Assembly (NCBI RefSeq): GCF_014854695.1
Contig: NZ_CP027558.1
Coordinates: 359,265-423,264 of the forward strand
DNA: 64,000 nt
Direction of reading: 5' to 3'
Source of the DNA: Rhodococcus rhodochrous
GTDB lineage: Bacteria; Actinomycetota; Actinomycetes; Mycobacteriales; Mycobacteriaceae
Under the pieces are notes generated by a model. The model saw only the letters and a list, made by a program, of their open reading frames with translations. It was not told where the DNA came from and searched no databases. The stretch's first letter is position 1; each line of letters starts with the position of its first letter. Position numbers and translations under genes: made by a program. Below are positions 8,538 through 16,984 of the stretch, piece by piece.

Positions 8538-8752
8538 CCGCGGCCCTACCGGATCGTGCCTGCCTACGCGCGCCATCTCATACGGCAGTGACAACCGCGT
8601 CGTCTTGGCGTCTCTGTCCTCGACCGGAGACTGCGAGACACCTCATAACGCCGGACTCTGATGCCAGCTGCGCGCGATGCACTCTCGATCCGAGAAGGTC
8701 GACCCGACCGTTCTCCCTCGGAAAGGACTTGTCGATACACCGGGGAGCACGA

Positions 8753-9970
8753 CTACCCCGTACTCTCCGCGGGTTTCGGTGCATCACAGGCTATGTTCTC
8801 GTTACTGCCTGCGTCGCCGTTGGTGCGCAGGCACAGCATGAGGGCGTGTTCGGCGCGGACCAGTTCCTCGAGCTGCGCGGAAGAAAGTTCGTCCTCGGGT
8901 GCAGGCAGGTAGTCGACCAGCAGCAGGACATCGGTGGGAGCATCGCGTACCCGATCGAGCCACGGATCGCTCCACACCCGCTGCACTACGTCGAGACCGG
9001 CATGTGAAATCGGATCGACGGCCCTCGGTACGGCGGGGACCGTGACCGAAACTACCTCGGCTTCCTGGACCCAGATCGCGCCTCCGATAATGGTGTCGAC
9101 AATCTCGACGACCGGCTCGAACGCCTGCGACCACCGCGCTCCGGGAAGATGGAGTGTCACAGACAGGCCGGTGTCATCACTGCTGCGTGCGACTTCGAGC
9201 GGAACGCCGGCGCCATCCGCGACGGTCTGTGCCTGCCGCTGGATGTAGTCGAGCGCAGCGGTTGCCGGATCGCTGTGGCGCAGCAGGGTCAGCAGGTCTT
9301 CGAGCAGCGCCAACCGGGCGGCGTTGGGGCCGGCACGCCAGGCATCGATATGTTCTCCGACCTGTTGGGGTGGTACCTCCGCGCCGTGGAAAGGGGTGTT
9401 CTGGATACTCCACTGGCGTACCGCTGCCCGACGATGCTCGGTCAGCACGGTCTCGTAGAAGGCGATCAGGCGGGCGGCGATCGCCGTGACCGAACCGGGG
9501 ACCAACTGTGCTCGCGCCCGAGCCCAGCGCCGGTATCCGTCGTAGTCACCGGTTGCGAGCAGGTCGACACCGAGGGTGCCTGCGAGGATGCGCTTGCCGG
9601 TACGGATGTGCTGGTCGGGGCCGCGACGTTGGTATTCGAAGTCGTAGCCGACCTTCACCCGGGCGCAGTATTGCTGCAGCTGTGTCGACGAATCGGTTGG
9701 CGGTTCGAACGAGCGGAGCCAATCGGCCACCGTCTGGGGTTGGCGCTCCATGAGCAGGTCACCGTTGGCGCGCCACGCCGCGGCCGCGACGGCTTGGGCG
9801 ACTTCTTGGCGTCGGGACTCAACTGTGCCAGGCCCTTGCTGCGGAGTACCCCTGCTTCCAGCGGTATCGCGGCGAACAAGGGGAGCACGACCACGCGTGA
9901 CCAGACTGCCCTCGCCAGGTCGTCGACCAGTTGCCATACGATCCTGCGATGGGATCGTATGGCCCGGCAT
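8753..9970 (-). CDS. Hypothetical protein, about 400 residues, soluble
   Basis: I do not recognise this family. From about residue 70 on, the translation is a well-behaved, mostly helical soluble protein with no membrane segment or signal peptide (for example QPQTVADWLRSFEPPTDSST, then AGVPLEVARSSDDTGLSVTL). The first ~60 residues are Arg/Gly-rich and run through a perfect 12-bp hairpin (9933-9963), so the true start may lie further in, for example near MERQPQTVADW. No close neighbour shares its strand. Confidence 0.55.
   Translation of the reverse strand: MPGHTIPSQDRMATGRRPGEGSLVTRGRAPLVRRDTAGSRGTPQQGPGTVESRRQEVAQAVAAAAWRANGDLLMERQPQTVADWLRSFEPPTDSSTQLQQYCARVKVGYDFEYQRRGPDQHIRTGKRILAGTLGVDLLATGDYDGYRRWARARAQLVPGSVTAIAARLIAFYETVLTEHRRAAVRQWSIQNTPFHGAEVPPQQVGEHIDAWRAGPNAARLALLEDLLTLLRHSDPATAALDYIQRQAQTVADGAGVPLEVARSSDDTGLSVTLHLPGARWSQAFEPVVEIVDTIIGGAIWVQEAEVVSVTVPAVPRAVDPISHAGLDVVQRVWSDPWLDRVRDAPTDVLLLVDYLPAPEDELSSAQLEELVRAEHALMLCLRTNGDAGSNENIACDAPKPAESTG
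9933..9963. promoter_or_regulatory. Perfect 12-bp inverted repeat (operator or hairpin)
   Basis: GCCATACGATCC and GGATCGTATGGC are separated by 7 bases. It lies at the presumed 5' end of the hypothetical gene at 8753-9970, 21 bases from a second inverted repeat. It could be an operator, a terminator for the opposite direction or an mRNA leader structure. Confidence 0.5.
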
Positions 9971-9980
9971 GGGTGGTTGG

Positions 9981-10022
9981 TCAGCGAGGTGCTCACCTAT
10001 TTTCAGGTGAGCACCTCGGTGA
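9981..10022. promoter_or_regulatory. Second inverted repeat, 14-bp perfect core
   Basis: CGAGGTGCTCACCT (9985-9998) and AGGTGAGCACCTCG (10005-10018) pair perfectly around ATTTTC; TCA/TGA at the outer ends extend the stem past one mismatch. It lies between the hypothetical gene and the 3' end of the cutinase-vWA gene, both on the minus strand. It is a plausible terminator for the cutinase-vWA gene, although no T run follows. Confidence 0.55.
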
Positions 10023-10146
10023 CTCGCAGAAGCGAGCCGACGTGCATCGGTGATAGCTGCAGCACAGGGACGCCGTTACGGTCTATCGGACCGTCGCATA
10101 TCCCGAGGACCGTCGTGCGGCAACACTGATGACTCTGGCCGCACGG

Positions 10147-12114
10147 CTACCTGCCGAAAACCCGCTCTGCTGAGCCTGTCCCCGGTAATTCCGCAGAGCT
10201 CCCGGTTCCTGGGAACCCGTCCGCGCTCCCGGTTCCAGGACTCTCGACTTCCGGATCCGGGACGATAGCCTCGACAGTAGCGACTGCGGTCGAGTGCCTC
10301 CCGGTTGCGTCGGTGATCCTGAGAGTGACGACATGGGTCCCCGGTTGCTGGAATGTATAGGACACCAGGGTTTCACAGTCCAGGACCCGACCTTCTACGT
10401 CGATGTTCATCTGTAGCGGCTGGGTACCACCGCCGCTTCCTCCACATCCGATCGCAGTCGCATACCCGACGGGAACGATGGTTTCGATATCGAGATAGGC
10501 ACGGGGAGCCGACTCGATGGAGTCGATGGCTGATCCGAGTGCGTCCCCGAAATCGATTCCCGAGTCGATATCGAACGTGCTGCCTCCGGATCCGACCACG
10601 ATCGGCTCCAAGGAGTTCACAAGATCTGCTGTCCCGATCCCGTACAGAGTGACCGGGAGTCCGGTTCCGGGTTCGGCCGACGCGTCGAGCGGAAGCGACG
10701 CAGCGTCGTCGGACGTCAATGTGTAGCTGGGGTGCGCGGTCGCCGGTCGCGGACCGGTTTGACCAGCATTACGATCGGCGTCCGGCGACACCTGCCTACC
10801 GAGACGCGCCGACGGAGTGGTGACGTCCAACGACGCTCTGCCGTTCAGAGCATCGACCAGGTTGGCGCTGGTGAATCCGGTCACCGGCTCGGGATCATGT
10901 GCAGGTGCGTCGCCGATAACGATGATCGAACGCACAGAATCTGTTGAGAAAGGCAAGGACAGGGCCTGAGCCACACCTGAGTACACCGCTTCCGGCCAAT
11001 CCCCACCGCCGTCGGCAACCAACTCGTCCAAGCCTGCCCGAATTCGATCTCTGTCGTTGGTGAAGTCGACGACTGTACGGCTGACGAACGCGTCGCCATG
11101 GTCGCGGAATTCTACGAGTCCGATTCGGGAAGAAGGATTTGTGGCCAGAAGTCGCCGCGCAAGGTTGTCAGCTTGATCCCTCGCCTTGGCGATGAGTCCA
11201 CTCATAGATCCTGTCGTATCGATGACGATTACGGTGTCGCTGGCCGCGTAGGAGGTTCGAGCCCTTTCCCTATATCGCGCACGTGCAATATCGACATTGG
11301 TCCGTAGAGCTTTCGCCATGAAGTCGATCTCGTCGACATCGCTTGGTCCTGCGCCGCTGCTGCTGTGGAATTTCACCCCACTTTCGAAATAGTTCTTGTG
11401 TTCGTCGAAGAAGGGGTTCGATGTGGCGTAGAAGTCGCATACCGGATCACGATCATGGCATATCGACGCACGTCTGAGGTTGGGGATCTGGTAGAAGCGG
11501 TCATGGCTCTCCTGCACGCGGCCATGCCCACGCCAGATCCCGGACCCGTTAGATCCGCTTCCGAAGACGCCATCTGCGTCCGGCTTCTGCATCGGGTCTC
11601 CGACTGTCATGACCGCTGTCACGACTCCGCGGGAGTCCATCGCCGAGGCGACCTTCCGCGCGACCGCAGCGCCCTGCGAGTATCCGAGCAAGATCATTTG
11701 CGGTGTGCATTCGGGGTGGATCGTCTTGCGAAACAGGTCGTAGGTAAGGATCGCGCCGTTGACGCCGGACGTGATCGAGCGTTCGAATGTGTTCGTTGCA
11801 GCTCCGGTCGGCACGTCAATCGCCTCGTACGAGGCATCGACACCGAGGACGGGGACATCCGCCATTTCCGGCGAATCGAAGTACGTCCAGCCCAGCAATC
11901 GGGATAGGGTAGCCCCTTCCCATCCGTCGGAGGAAACGTCGCCGTAGTACGTTTCTCCGATGGTTGTCTCGCCGCTGCCCCTCAATGCGACAATCACCAC
12001 CTCGGGGCAGGGGTCACCGGGGGACGCCTGCGCTGTGGGTAAGAATTGGGAAGTGGTGATCGCGGCCGTCGTGCTCGCAACAGCGAGGCATAACGCTCGA
12101 AGTGATGTTCTCAT
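10147..12114 (-). CDS. Secreted cutinase-family hydrolase fused to a von Willebrand A domain
   Basis: From the ATG at 12114 the product is 655 residues. Residues 1-30 are a Sec signal peptide ending AQA. Residues 34-260 are a cutinase-like alpha/beta hydrolase: the nucleophile elbow GYSQGA is at 144-149, the Asp lies in DRDPVCDFYA (Cys-flanked as in cutinases) and a His follows. From 293 a vWA domain begins with a MIDAS-like DTTGSMS (299-305). A PKD-like beta segment follows (YTFQQPGTHVVTLRITD), and the C-terminus repeats PGTGS three times. It probably acts outside the cell on esters of cutin, lipid or cell-envelope type. The longer frame to 12207 is rejected because it hides the signal peptide. 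Confidence 0.85.
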   Translation of the reverse strand: MRTSLRALCLAVASTTAAITTSQFLPTAQASPGDPCPEVVIVALRGSGETTIGETYYGDVSSDGWEGATLSRLLGWTYFDSPEMADVPVLGVDASYEAIDVPTGAATNTFERSITSGVNGAILTYDLFRKTIHPECTPQMILLGYSQGAAVARKVASAMDSRGVVTAVMTVGDPMQKPDADGVFGSGSNGSGIWRGHGRVQESHDRFYQIPNLRRASICHDRDPVCDFYATSNPFFDEHKNYFESGVKFHSSSGAGPSDVDEIDFMAKALRTNVDIARARYRERARTSYAASDTVIVIDTTGSMSGLIAKARDQADNLARRLLATNPSSRIGLVEFRDHGDAFVSRTVVDFTNDRDRIRAGLDELVADGGGDWPEAVYSGVAQALSLPFSTDSVRSIIVIGDAPAHDPEPVTGFTSANLVDALNGRASLDVTTPSARLGRQVSPDADRNAGQTGPRPATAHPSYTLTSDDAASLPLDASAEPGTGLPVTLYGIGTADLVNSLEPIVVGSGGSTFDIDSGIDFGDALGSAIDSIESAPRAYLDIETIVPVGYATAIGCGGSGGGTQPLQMNIDVEGRVLDCETLVSYTFQQPGTHVVTLRITDATGRHSTAVATVEAIVPDPEVESPGTGSADGFPGTGSSAELPGTGSAERVFGR

Positions 12115-12526
12115 GTGGTCCCTACTGTTCGGATGATGCGCCGATGATAGGTGTACGATCCTCGGATATACCTGGATATCCGCATTACATACCTGTGGAA
12201 GATGCACGTTCGGTGACCGCGAACATCGACCGAGCCTCTGGTGTAGTCACCGATCTGGTCGGCACATCGCTTCACGATGCGCGCATATCAACGCCCTTTA
12301 TAGAATGATGCGAAGTTTCACACGAACATGTGATTTGTATCAGCACCGTATCGGTTCGCGTATTCCGGTTGTCGTACTCGACTCGAGCAGACCGTCACTC
12401 GAACCGCTCGAGGCTATTGCGACTTCCCGATCACTTGGATATCGGGGGTGGAGGTCAGCCTGGACGGGGCGTTGCGGAAGCCGCGACCACGGCATGGCCC
12501 AGGTCAGGCGTCAGCGAGGTCGGTGG
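12115..12526. other. Upstream region of the cutinase-vWA gene
   Basis: No credible gene in 412 bases. It contains locally AT-richer DNA and a repeat, GGATATACCTGGATATCC (12164-12181), that could be an operator. It must also hold the 3' end and any terminator of the minus-strand regulator gene at 12527. Confidence 0.4.
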
Positions 12527-12829
12527 TTACCACGACAACGTTTCGTTGTTGATGGAAGCGATGATCTCGTCGAGAGTGCAGTAGCCGTCCTCGAGGGCGC
12601 GAATGAACAATGCGAGTTTGCTGCTCGCGGGACGGCCGGCGTCCTGGTACTTGTCGCGGATGCGCATCAGGTGTGTCTGCACAGTGGAGACGGATATGAA
12701 CAACCGCTGGGCCACCGCGTGTTTGGAGTCGCAGACCAGCCAGGTAGTCAGGACTTCCTGTTCGCGATCACTGAGCGACGGGGGTCGCGGGAATGCGGTG
12801 CGCGAGACAAGTGCATCGGATGCTGTCAT
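12527..12829 (-). CDS. Small LuxR-type DNA-binding protein
   Basis: This 100-residue protein is essentially one LuxR helix-turn-helix (LSDREQEVLTTWLVCDSKHA, then ISVSTVQTHLMRIRDKYQDA) with a short C-terminal helix. No receiver domain is present. The HTH and the following GRPASSKLALFIRALEDGY segment resemble the C-terminus of the response regulator at 15273-15914 (GRPAPTKTDLYKRAIEDGW), so the two probably bind related sites. It lies downstream of the kinase and membrane protein genes on the same strand. Confidence 0.85.
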   Translation of the reverse strand: MTASDALVSRTAFPRPPSLSDREQEVLTTWLVCDSKHAVAQRLFISVSTVQTHLMRIRDKYQDAGRPASSKLALFIRALEDGYCTLDEIIASINNETLSW

Positions 12830-13066
12830 CTGGTCAGGTCTCCTCGAAAACCGTGTGACCGCCGAGGTCGGTCGCGGTCACTGTTCCTGAGGAAGACGCT
12901 ATGTCCGTTTCGTCGATACGGACAGTCACCTTTTCGGGTGGCACCTGGTTGGGGGACATCGTCGACTGTGGTCGAGAAAATCTCGCACGGACTCTGGAGG
13001 ATCACCTGGTGCTCGCGCTGTGTGCAGGTGGTTCGGTGATGCGCCGACGCCGCCTCGACGGTGGCG

Positions 13067-14101
13067 TCAGATCACGTGGATGTTGCCGTCCTGGTCGATC
13101 TCCCGGAGGCAGGTTCCGTGATCGTCCCGGGTAAGGATCGATGCGACGGTGGTTCGGCCGGTGGGGAGTACTCGGACACAGACTTGTCCGCAGGTGGCGG
13201 TGTGCAGGGTTGTCGATGCGGTCGTGTAGAGGACGTCGGCGAGGCGCTGGTCGAGGCCGTTGGGACTGAGGTCATCGATGAAGACCACGTTGACTCCGCG
13301 GGTGCGAGCACGGTAGGCGGCGTCGTCGAGTTCCAGCGTGGTGAGGATGGGAGCACGCAACCGATCACGGAGATGCGCCTCCAACAGTGCGCATTCGCTG
13401 CGTTCGAGTTCGGTGAGTTCGGTGCCGTCGCCGATGCGTTCGAGGAGGGGCCGAACGAGGCTGTCGAGATGACGCAGTTGCCGGCTTCGTTCATCGGCCA
13501 CAGCGGCGTCCGAAGACAGTTCGACAATGCGTGCCGTGGTTTGGTTGCGGAGCGAGAACACGGCCTTGGCAGTGGGGCGGAGAGTGAACGACAGCAGCGC
13601 TGCCATTGCCAAGGGCGCCGCATCGATCGCCACGACAGAGACTCCGTAGGCCGCGCCGTACTCGGTCTCTGCTGCCCAGGCAGCGAACACCGCCACCATG
13701 CCGACGAGCCCTATCCAGGGCGCCACGCGGCGTCCTCGGACGTTCATGAAGCAGTAGATTGCGGTACCTGCGCCATGAATCCACAGCTGTAATACGGACT
13801 GTAGGACGGGTGGTGTGACCGAGAGAAACAGAGCGCAGGCCGCAGGCCCTGCTGCAGTCAACGCGACCGTCGCCGACTGCGGCAACGGGTCACCGGGCAC
13901 AGCGATCAGTGCGATCGTCGCAGCGATCATCACGGTGGACGCGAGAGCGGCAGGCCAGGGACTGGTGACGTAGGAGATGGTCGCTACGGTAACGGCGATC
14001 ATCGCTGTGAGGTAGCACGCCAAAATCAGCCAGGCCTCGCGAGTGCGCATTCCCAGGAGATCGCGTACGTCTTCATGGGGGTGCATCAGATGTTCGACCA
14101 T
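13067..14101 (-). CDS. Membrane protein with a cytoplasmic helical/ATPase-like tail, kinase partner
   Basis: In this 344-residue protein, residues ~20-190 form five or six membrane helices and the rest is soluble. The overall plan, and a coiled segment (AVADERSRQLRHLDSLVRPL), resemble a sensor kinase, but I see no clear H-box or HATPase motifs (no DxGxG). It overlaps the kinase gene by 16 bases. It may be a degenerate kinase or a co-sensor for the pair. Function inferred only from context. Confidence 0.6.
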   Translation of the reverse strand: MVEHLMHPHEDVRDLLGMRTREAWLILACYLTAMIAVTVATISYVTSPWPAALASTVMIAATIALIAVPGDPLPQSATVALTAAGPAACALFLSVTPPVLQSVLQLWIHGAGTAIYCFMNVRGRRVAPWIGLVGMVAVFAAWAAETEYGAAYGVSVVAIDAAPLAMAALLSFTLRPTAKAVFSLRNQTTARIVELSSDAAVADERSRQLRHLDSLVRPLLERIGDGTELTELERSECALLEAHLRDRLRAPILTTLELDDAAYRARTRGVNVVFIDDLSPNGLDQRLADVLYTTASTTLHTATCGQVCVRVLPTGRTTVASILTRDDHGTCLREIDQDGNIHVI

Positions 14102-15306
14102 TCGAGCAGGACGCGTGTGCCGTTGCCGCGGCTGGAGTCGATCGTGGCGCTACCCCCGGGGAACTGGTGCATCGGGTTGCGGATGCTCACAGCGATACCC
14201 AACCGCTCAGTGGGTACTGCTCGCGGATCGAATCCCACTCCGTCGTCGACGATCTCCGCCCCGAGTCGGTCTGGGTGCGCGGCCACAGTCACGGCAGTGG
14301 TGGCCGTTGCACCGGCATGGCGGCAGCTGTTGCGGACCGCTTCGCCTGCAGCGCCGGCGAGGGCACGGACCACCTCCAGCGGATACTGCTGCCCTTCGCG
14401 TGGCGTCGTATCGACGGTGATGATATGCAGTCCCGGATCGATTGCGGTACAGGCGGCGCGGATCTGCGCGAGCGCCTCCTCGGTGGGCACACCGAGACCC
14501 GTGGGGGTGGTCGTCGCGCTGCCGAGGTTGTCGAGGTCGGCCAGTGTCACACGCGCTTGGTGCGCGAGTTGGTCCGACGCGCCTTGTCGGGCGGCGGCGA
14601 GCAGTGTGGACATGATCCCGTCGTGGGTGAGTTGGGCGAAGCGTTGCCGTTCGGCGAGGCGGGCATGCAGCGCGGACGCCTCGGCTGTGGCGGCGTACGC
14701 CTGGGCGCGGGTCGAGTCGAGGATCGCGGCGATACGCATGGCCATGACGGCGGCGGCGAAGTAGATGAGGGAGAACGCGAATGCCCACGCCATATCGGGC
14801 AGCAACGGCCCGTTGAGTGCCGGGGCGCGCACGATGTGATTGATCGTGACCGTGGCGGGCACGACGATGCACAGGACCGAGAAGGCGTATGCCGGCCGGA
14901 AGGCGACGGCGGCCGCGATCGCGGCGAGTCCGCAGAACAGGGAGAACCACATGCTGTCCCCGTCGAGAAACCGGCCGTTCCATCCGAACCACCATGATCC
15001 GATCGTGACCAGGTAGCCGACGACGGCGGCGGCTGCTGCGATTTTGATGCGGCGTGCCGTGGCTTTCCATGACAGGAGGCCGACCGCGATACCGGTCCCG
15101 AATGTCACCGGCAGAGCAAGGACGGTCCACCAGGTGTCCATCACCTCCAACGAGGTGGTGATTGCCGGGATGGTCAGGACGGCATAGGCGAGGTAACCGA
15201 CGCCGACGAATACTGCGAACTGTCGCAGGATCCGCAGACCTGCGGTCTGATCACGCTCGTCGTCGACGACGTTCAGCGCCGGAAGCGGCGGGGAATGGGA
15301 AGCCAT
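14086..15306 (-). CDS. Membrane sensor histidine kinase (NarX/DesK type)
   Basis: This 406-residue protein has five or six predicted helices in residues 30-200, then a HisKA_3-like dimerisation helix with the phosphoacceptor in RFAQLTHDGIMSTLL (H228). A C-terminal HATPase follows: the N-box in GEAVRNSCRHAGA, the G1 box DDGVGFD, and a last Gly-rich stretch (SSRGNGTRVLLEW). Its start lies 34 bases inside the response regulator gene, so they are coupled. With no large extracellular domain, the signal is probably membrane-embedded or a peptide. Confidence 0.88.
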   Translation of the reverse strand: MASHSPPLPALNVVDDERDQTAGLRILRQFAVFVGVGYLAYAVLTIPAITTSLEVMDTWWTVLALPVTFGTGIAVGLLSWKATARRIKIAAAAAVVGYLVTIGSWWFGWNGRFLDGDSMWFSLFCGLAAIAAAVAFRPAYAFSVLCIVVPATVTINHIVRAPALNGPLLPDMAWAFAFSLIYFAAAVMAMRIAAILDSTRAQAYAATAEASALHARLAERQRFAQLTHDGIMSTLLAAARQGASDQLAHQARVTLADLDNLGSATTTPTGLGVPTEEALAQIRAACTAIDPGLHIITVDTTPREGQQYPLEVVRALAGAAGEAVRNSCRHAGATATTAVTVAAHPDRLGAEIVDDGVGFDPRAVPTERLGIAVSIRNPMHQFPGGSATIDSSRGNGTRVLLEWSNI

Positions 15307-15914
15307 CCGTCCTCTATCGCGCGTTTGTACAGATCTGTCTTGGTCGGTGCCGGGCGACCGGCGACCATGTACTTGGTACGGATCCGGTCGACATATTCCT
15401 TGACGGTCTCGGTCGACAAGCTCATCGACTTGGCGACCGCGGTGGTGGACGCGCCGGCAGCGTACAACTCGAGTACCCGTCGATGCTGGGGTGAGAGATC
15501 GACGAAACCGGGATCCGAGTCGAGGGCCGCCGCCCAGTCGATGGTCGGCACTGCCGCCCCGGCAGCGGCGTGTCGCACCGCATCGACGAACTCGTCCTCG
15601 GTCACGTTCTTGCGCAGCACCCCCAGCACGCCGGCGCTGGCCGCCATCTGCACCAGATACGGCTCGTCTCCCGAGGTGTAGACGAGTGTCGGTATTTCGG
15701 CTTCACGCAGCAGCTCGACATTGGTTCGCGGGGAGGAACCGTCTTCCAGGCGCAGGTCGAGCACAGCCAGATCGATTCGGGTCGAGGTCGTCAACAATTC
15801 TGGGACGGTGCTTGCTGCCGCGACGAGCTCCATGTCAGGTTGCTCGTCGATGATGGCGCGTAGTCCCCGCACCAGGCTGTGATGGTCGTCGACCACGCCG
15901 ATACCCCACTGCAC
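15273..15914 (-). CDS. NarL/LuxR-type response regulator, partner of the kinase
   Basis: The receiver domain shows the acidic pair in IGVVDDHHSLVRG, the phosphoacceptor in LAVLDLRLEDGSS and the Lys in GVLRKNVTEDEF. The LuxR HTH follows (LSPQHRRVLELYAAGASTTA, then STETVKEYVDRIRTKY). I chose GTG at 15914, giving 213 residues, since the receiver begins five residues later; GTG 15935 is equally possible. The frame is open upstream to 16109 through a Cys-rich stretch that I consider non-coding. First gene of the regulator-kinase-membrane protein set, divergent from the radical SAM operon. Confidence 0.85.
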   Translation of the reverse strand: MQWGIGVVDDHHSLVRGLRAIIDEQPDMELVAAASTVPELLTTSTRIDLAVLDLRLEDGSSPRTNVELLREAEIPTLVYTSGDEPYLVQMAASAGVLGVLRKNVTEDEFVDAVRHAAAGAAVPTIDWAAALDSDPGFVDLSPQHRRVLELYAAGASTTAVAKSMSLSTETVKEYVDRIRTKYMVAGRPAPTKTDLYKRAIEDGWLPIPRRFRR

Positions 15915-16109
15915 ACTGCGCCGCTCTGGTTGCACGGCAACAATAATGGCCCACCGCGCCCACTGCCGAGCTGTCGGGAGGCACATTGTCGTCACCGTGT
16001 CGCCTACACTGCCGATGAACCGGGGTGAAAAGCACCGTGATGAACCCCCCTCGACATATCTGTCCGTGTCGCAGCATGCGAGCGCCACGCAGACCCCAGT
16101 GGTGAACAA

Positions 16110-16984
16110 CGAGCATGCCTCGACCGGCGCAACGTACTGGCCTGTCGGGATTGCGGCGGTGCCGCATCCAGAGCATGGAGCATGCGTGCACTCGAGCCGG
16201 GTGATCGGGCCGTCGACGATCGGCGCGGTGGCCGAATACGGTTGTCGCAGGATGCGTGACGTAGCACCGTGGAGGGTCCGGGCAGGGTCTCGCCCGTATC
16301 CTAGGTGCGCTCTCCGTGAGGGTGCACCCCACGACAGTTACTTGTGCGCCGCGCCTCGGCAGATGGGCAGTGGACCAGGTCTCGACATCACTGTGGCCGC
16401 GACTGCCTTGCGTAGTGGGGGTACGTGCCTTGGTCCAGATGGCTTCGCAATGGTCATGGTTGTTCCTCTGTCCGGTCGAAGGGGGGATGCGTCCATGTCC
16501 ATCCTGCAAGGACGTTCCGCCTGCAGGTATCGGCCGAACGACGGAACGATCGGGACCGGTGGTCCATGCGTATGCGGTGCCGCAGGTGGTGGACACAGTC
16601 GTTCTCTCGCCGGATCCGGGGCGCAGTACCCGCGCCCGCCGGCCGGAGGGCAGGCCCCTACCGATCGTCGGTGTGGACAGCTGGTTTACCGGGGAGCGTT
16701 TTCCTGATGTCGACGAGTTTCCCTGTACCGCCCCGAAGCGGCGAAGCGACCCGGTGAACAGCAGCGTCGATCTTGTCCCAAGATAGCCTGCGCGTCTTCA
16801 CCTCTGCGGCCAAGACTCAGGAAACGGTCGGGGCGACAGTAGGTTCGTGAGCTTGTCGGGAGTTCCTAGATCGAGCTCGTCAGTCGATCGGATGAATCTT
16901 CGACTTCCATTGGGCTCTAGTGATTTTGATATGCCAGTATCAGCGCAACACAGCTGACCGGCTCACCGAGACGAGGAATCGACA
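16110..16984. other. Long divergent regulatory region before the radical SAM operon
   Basis: There is no convincing gene in 875 bases; the open frames are Cys/Arg/His-rich and mutually overlapping. TTGGGC followed after 17 bases by GATATG (about 16910-16938) is a possible promoter for the radical SAM operon, and GAGGAA before the ATG at 16985 is its ribosome-binding site. It would contain any binding site for the divergently encoded response regulator. Confidence 0.4.

Noticed and set aside
15915..16330. Cys-rich N-terminal extension of the response regulator frame (CSGCGTAAIP and following)
   Set aside because: It looks attractive as a second Cys-rich peptide but has no ATG or GTG start or ribosome-binding site, and the receiver domain starts only at ~15900.
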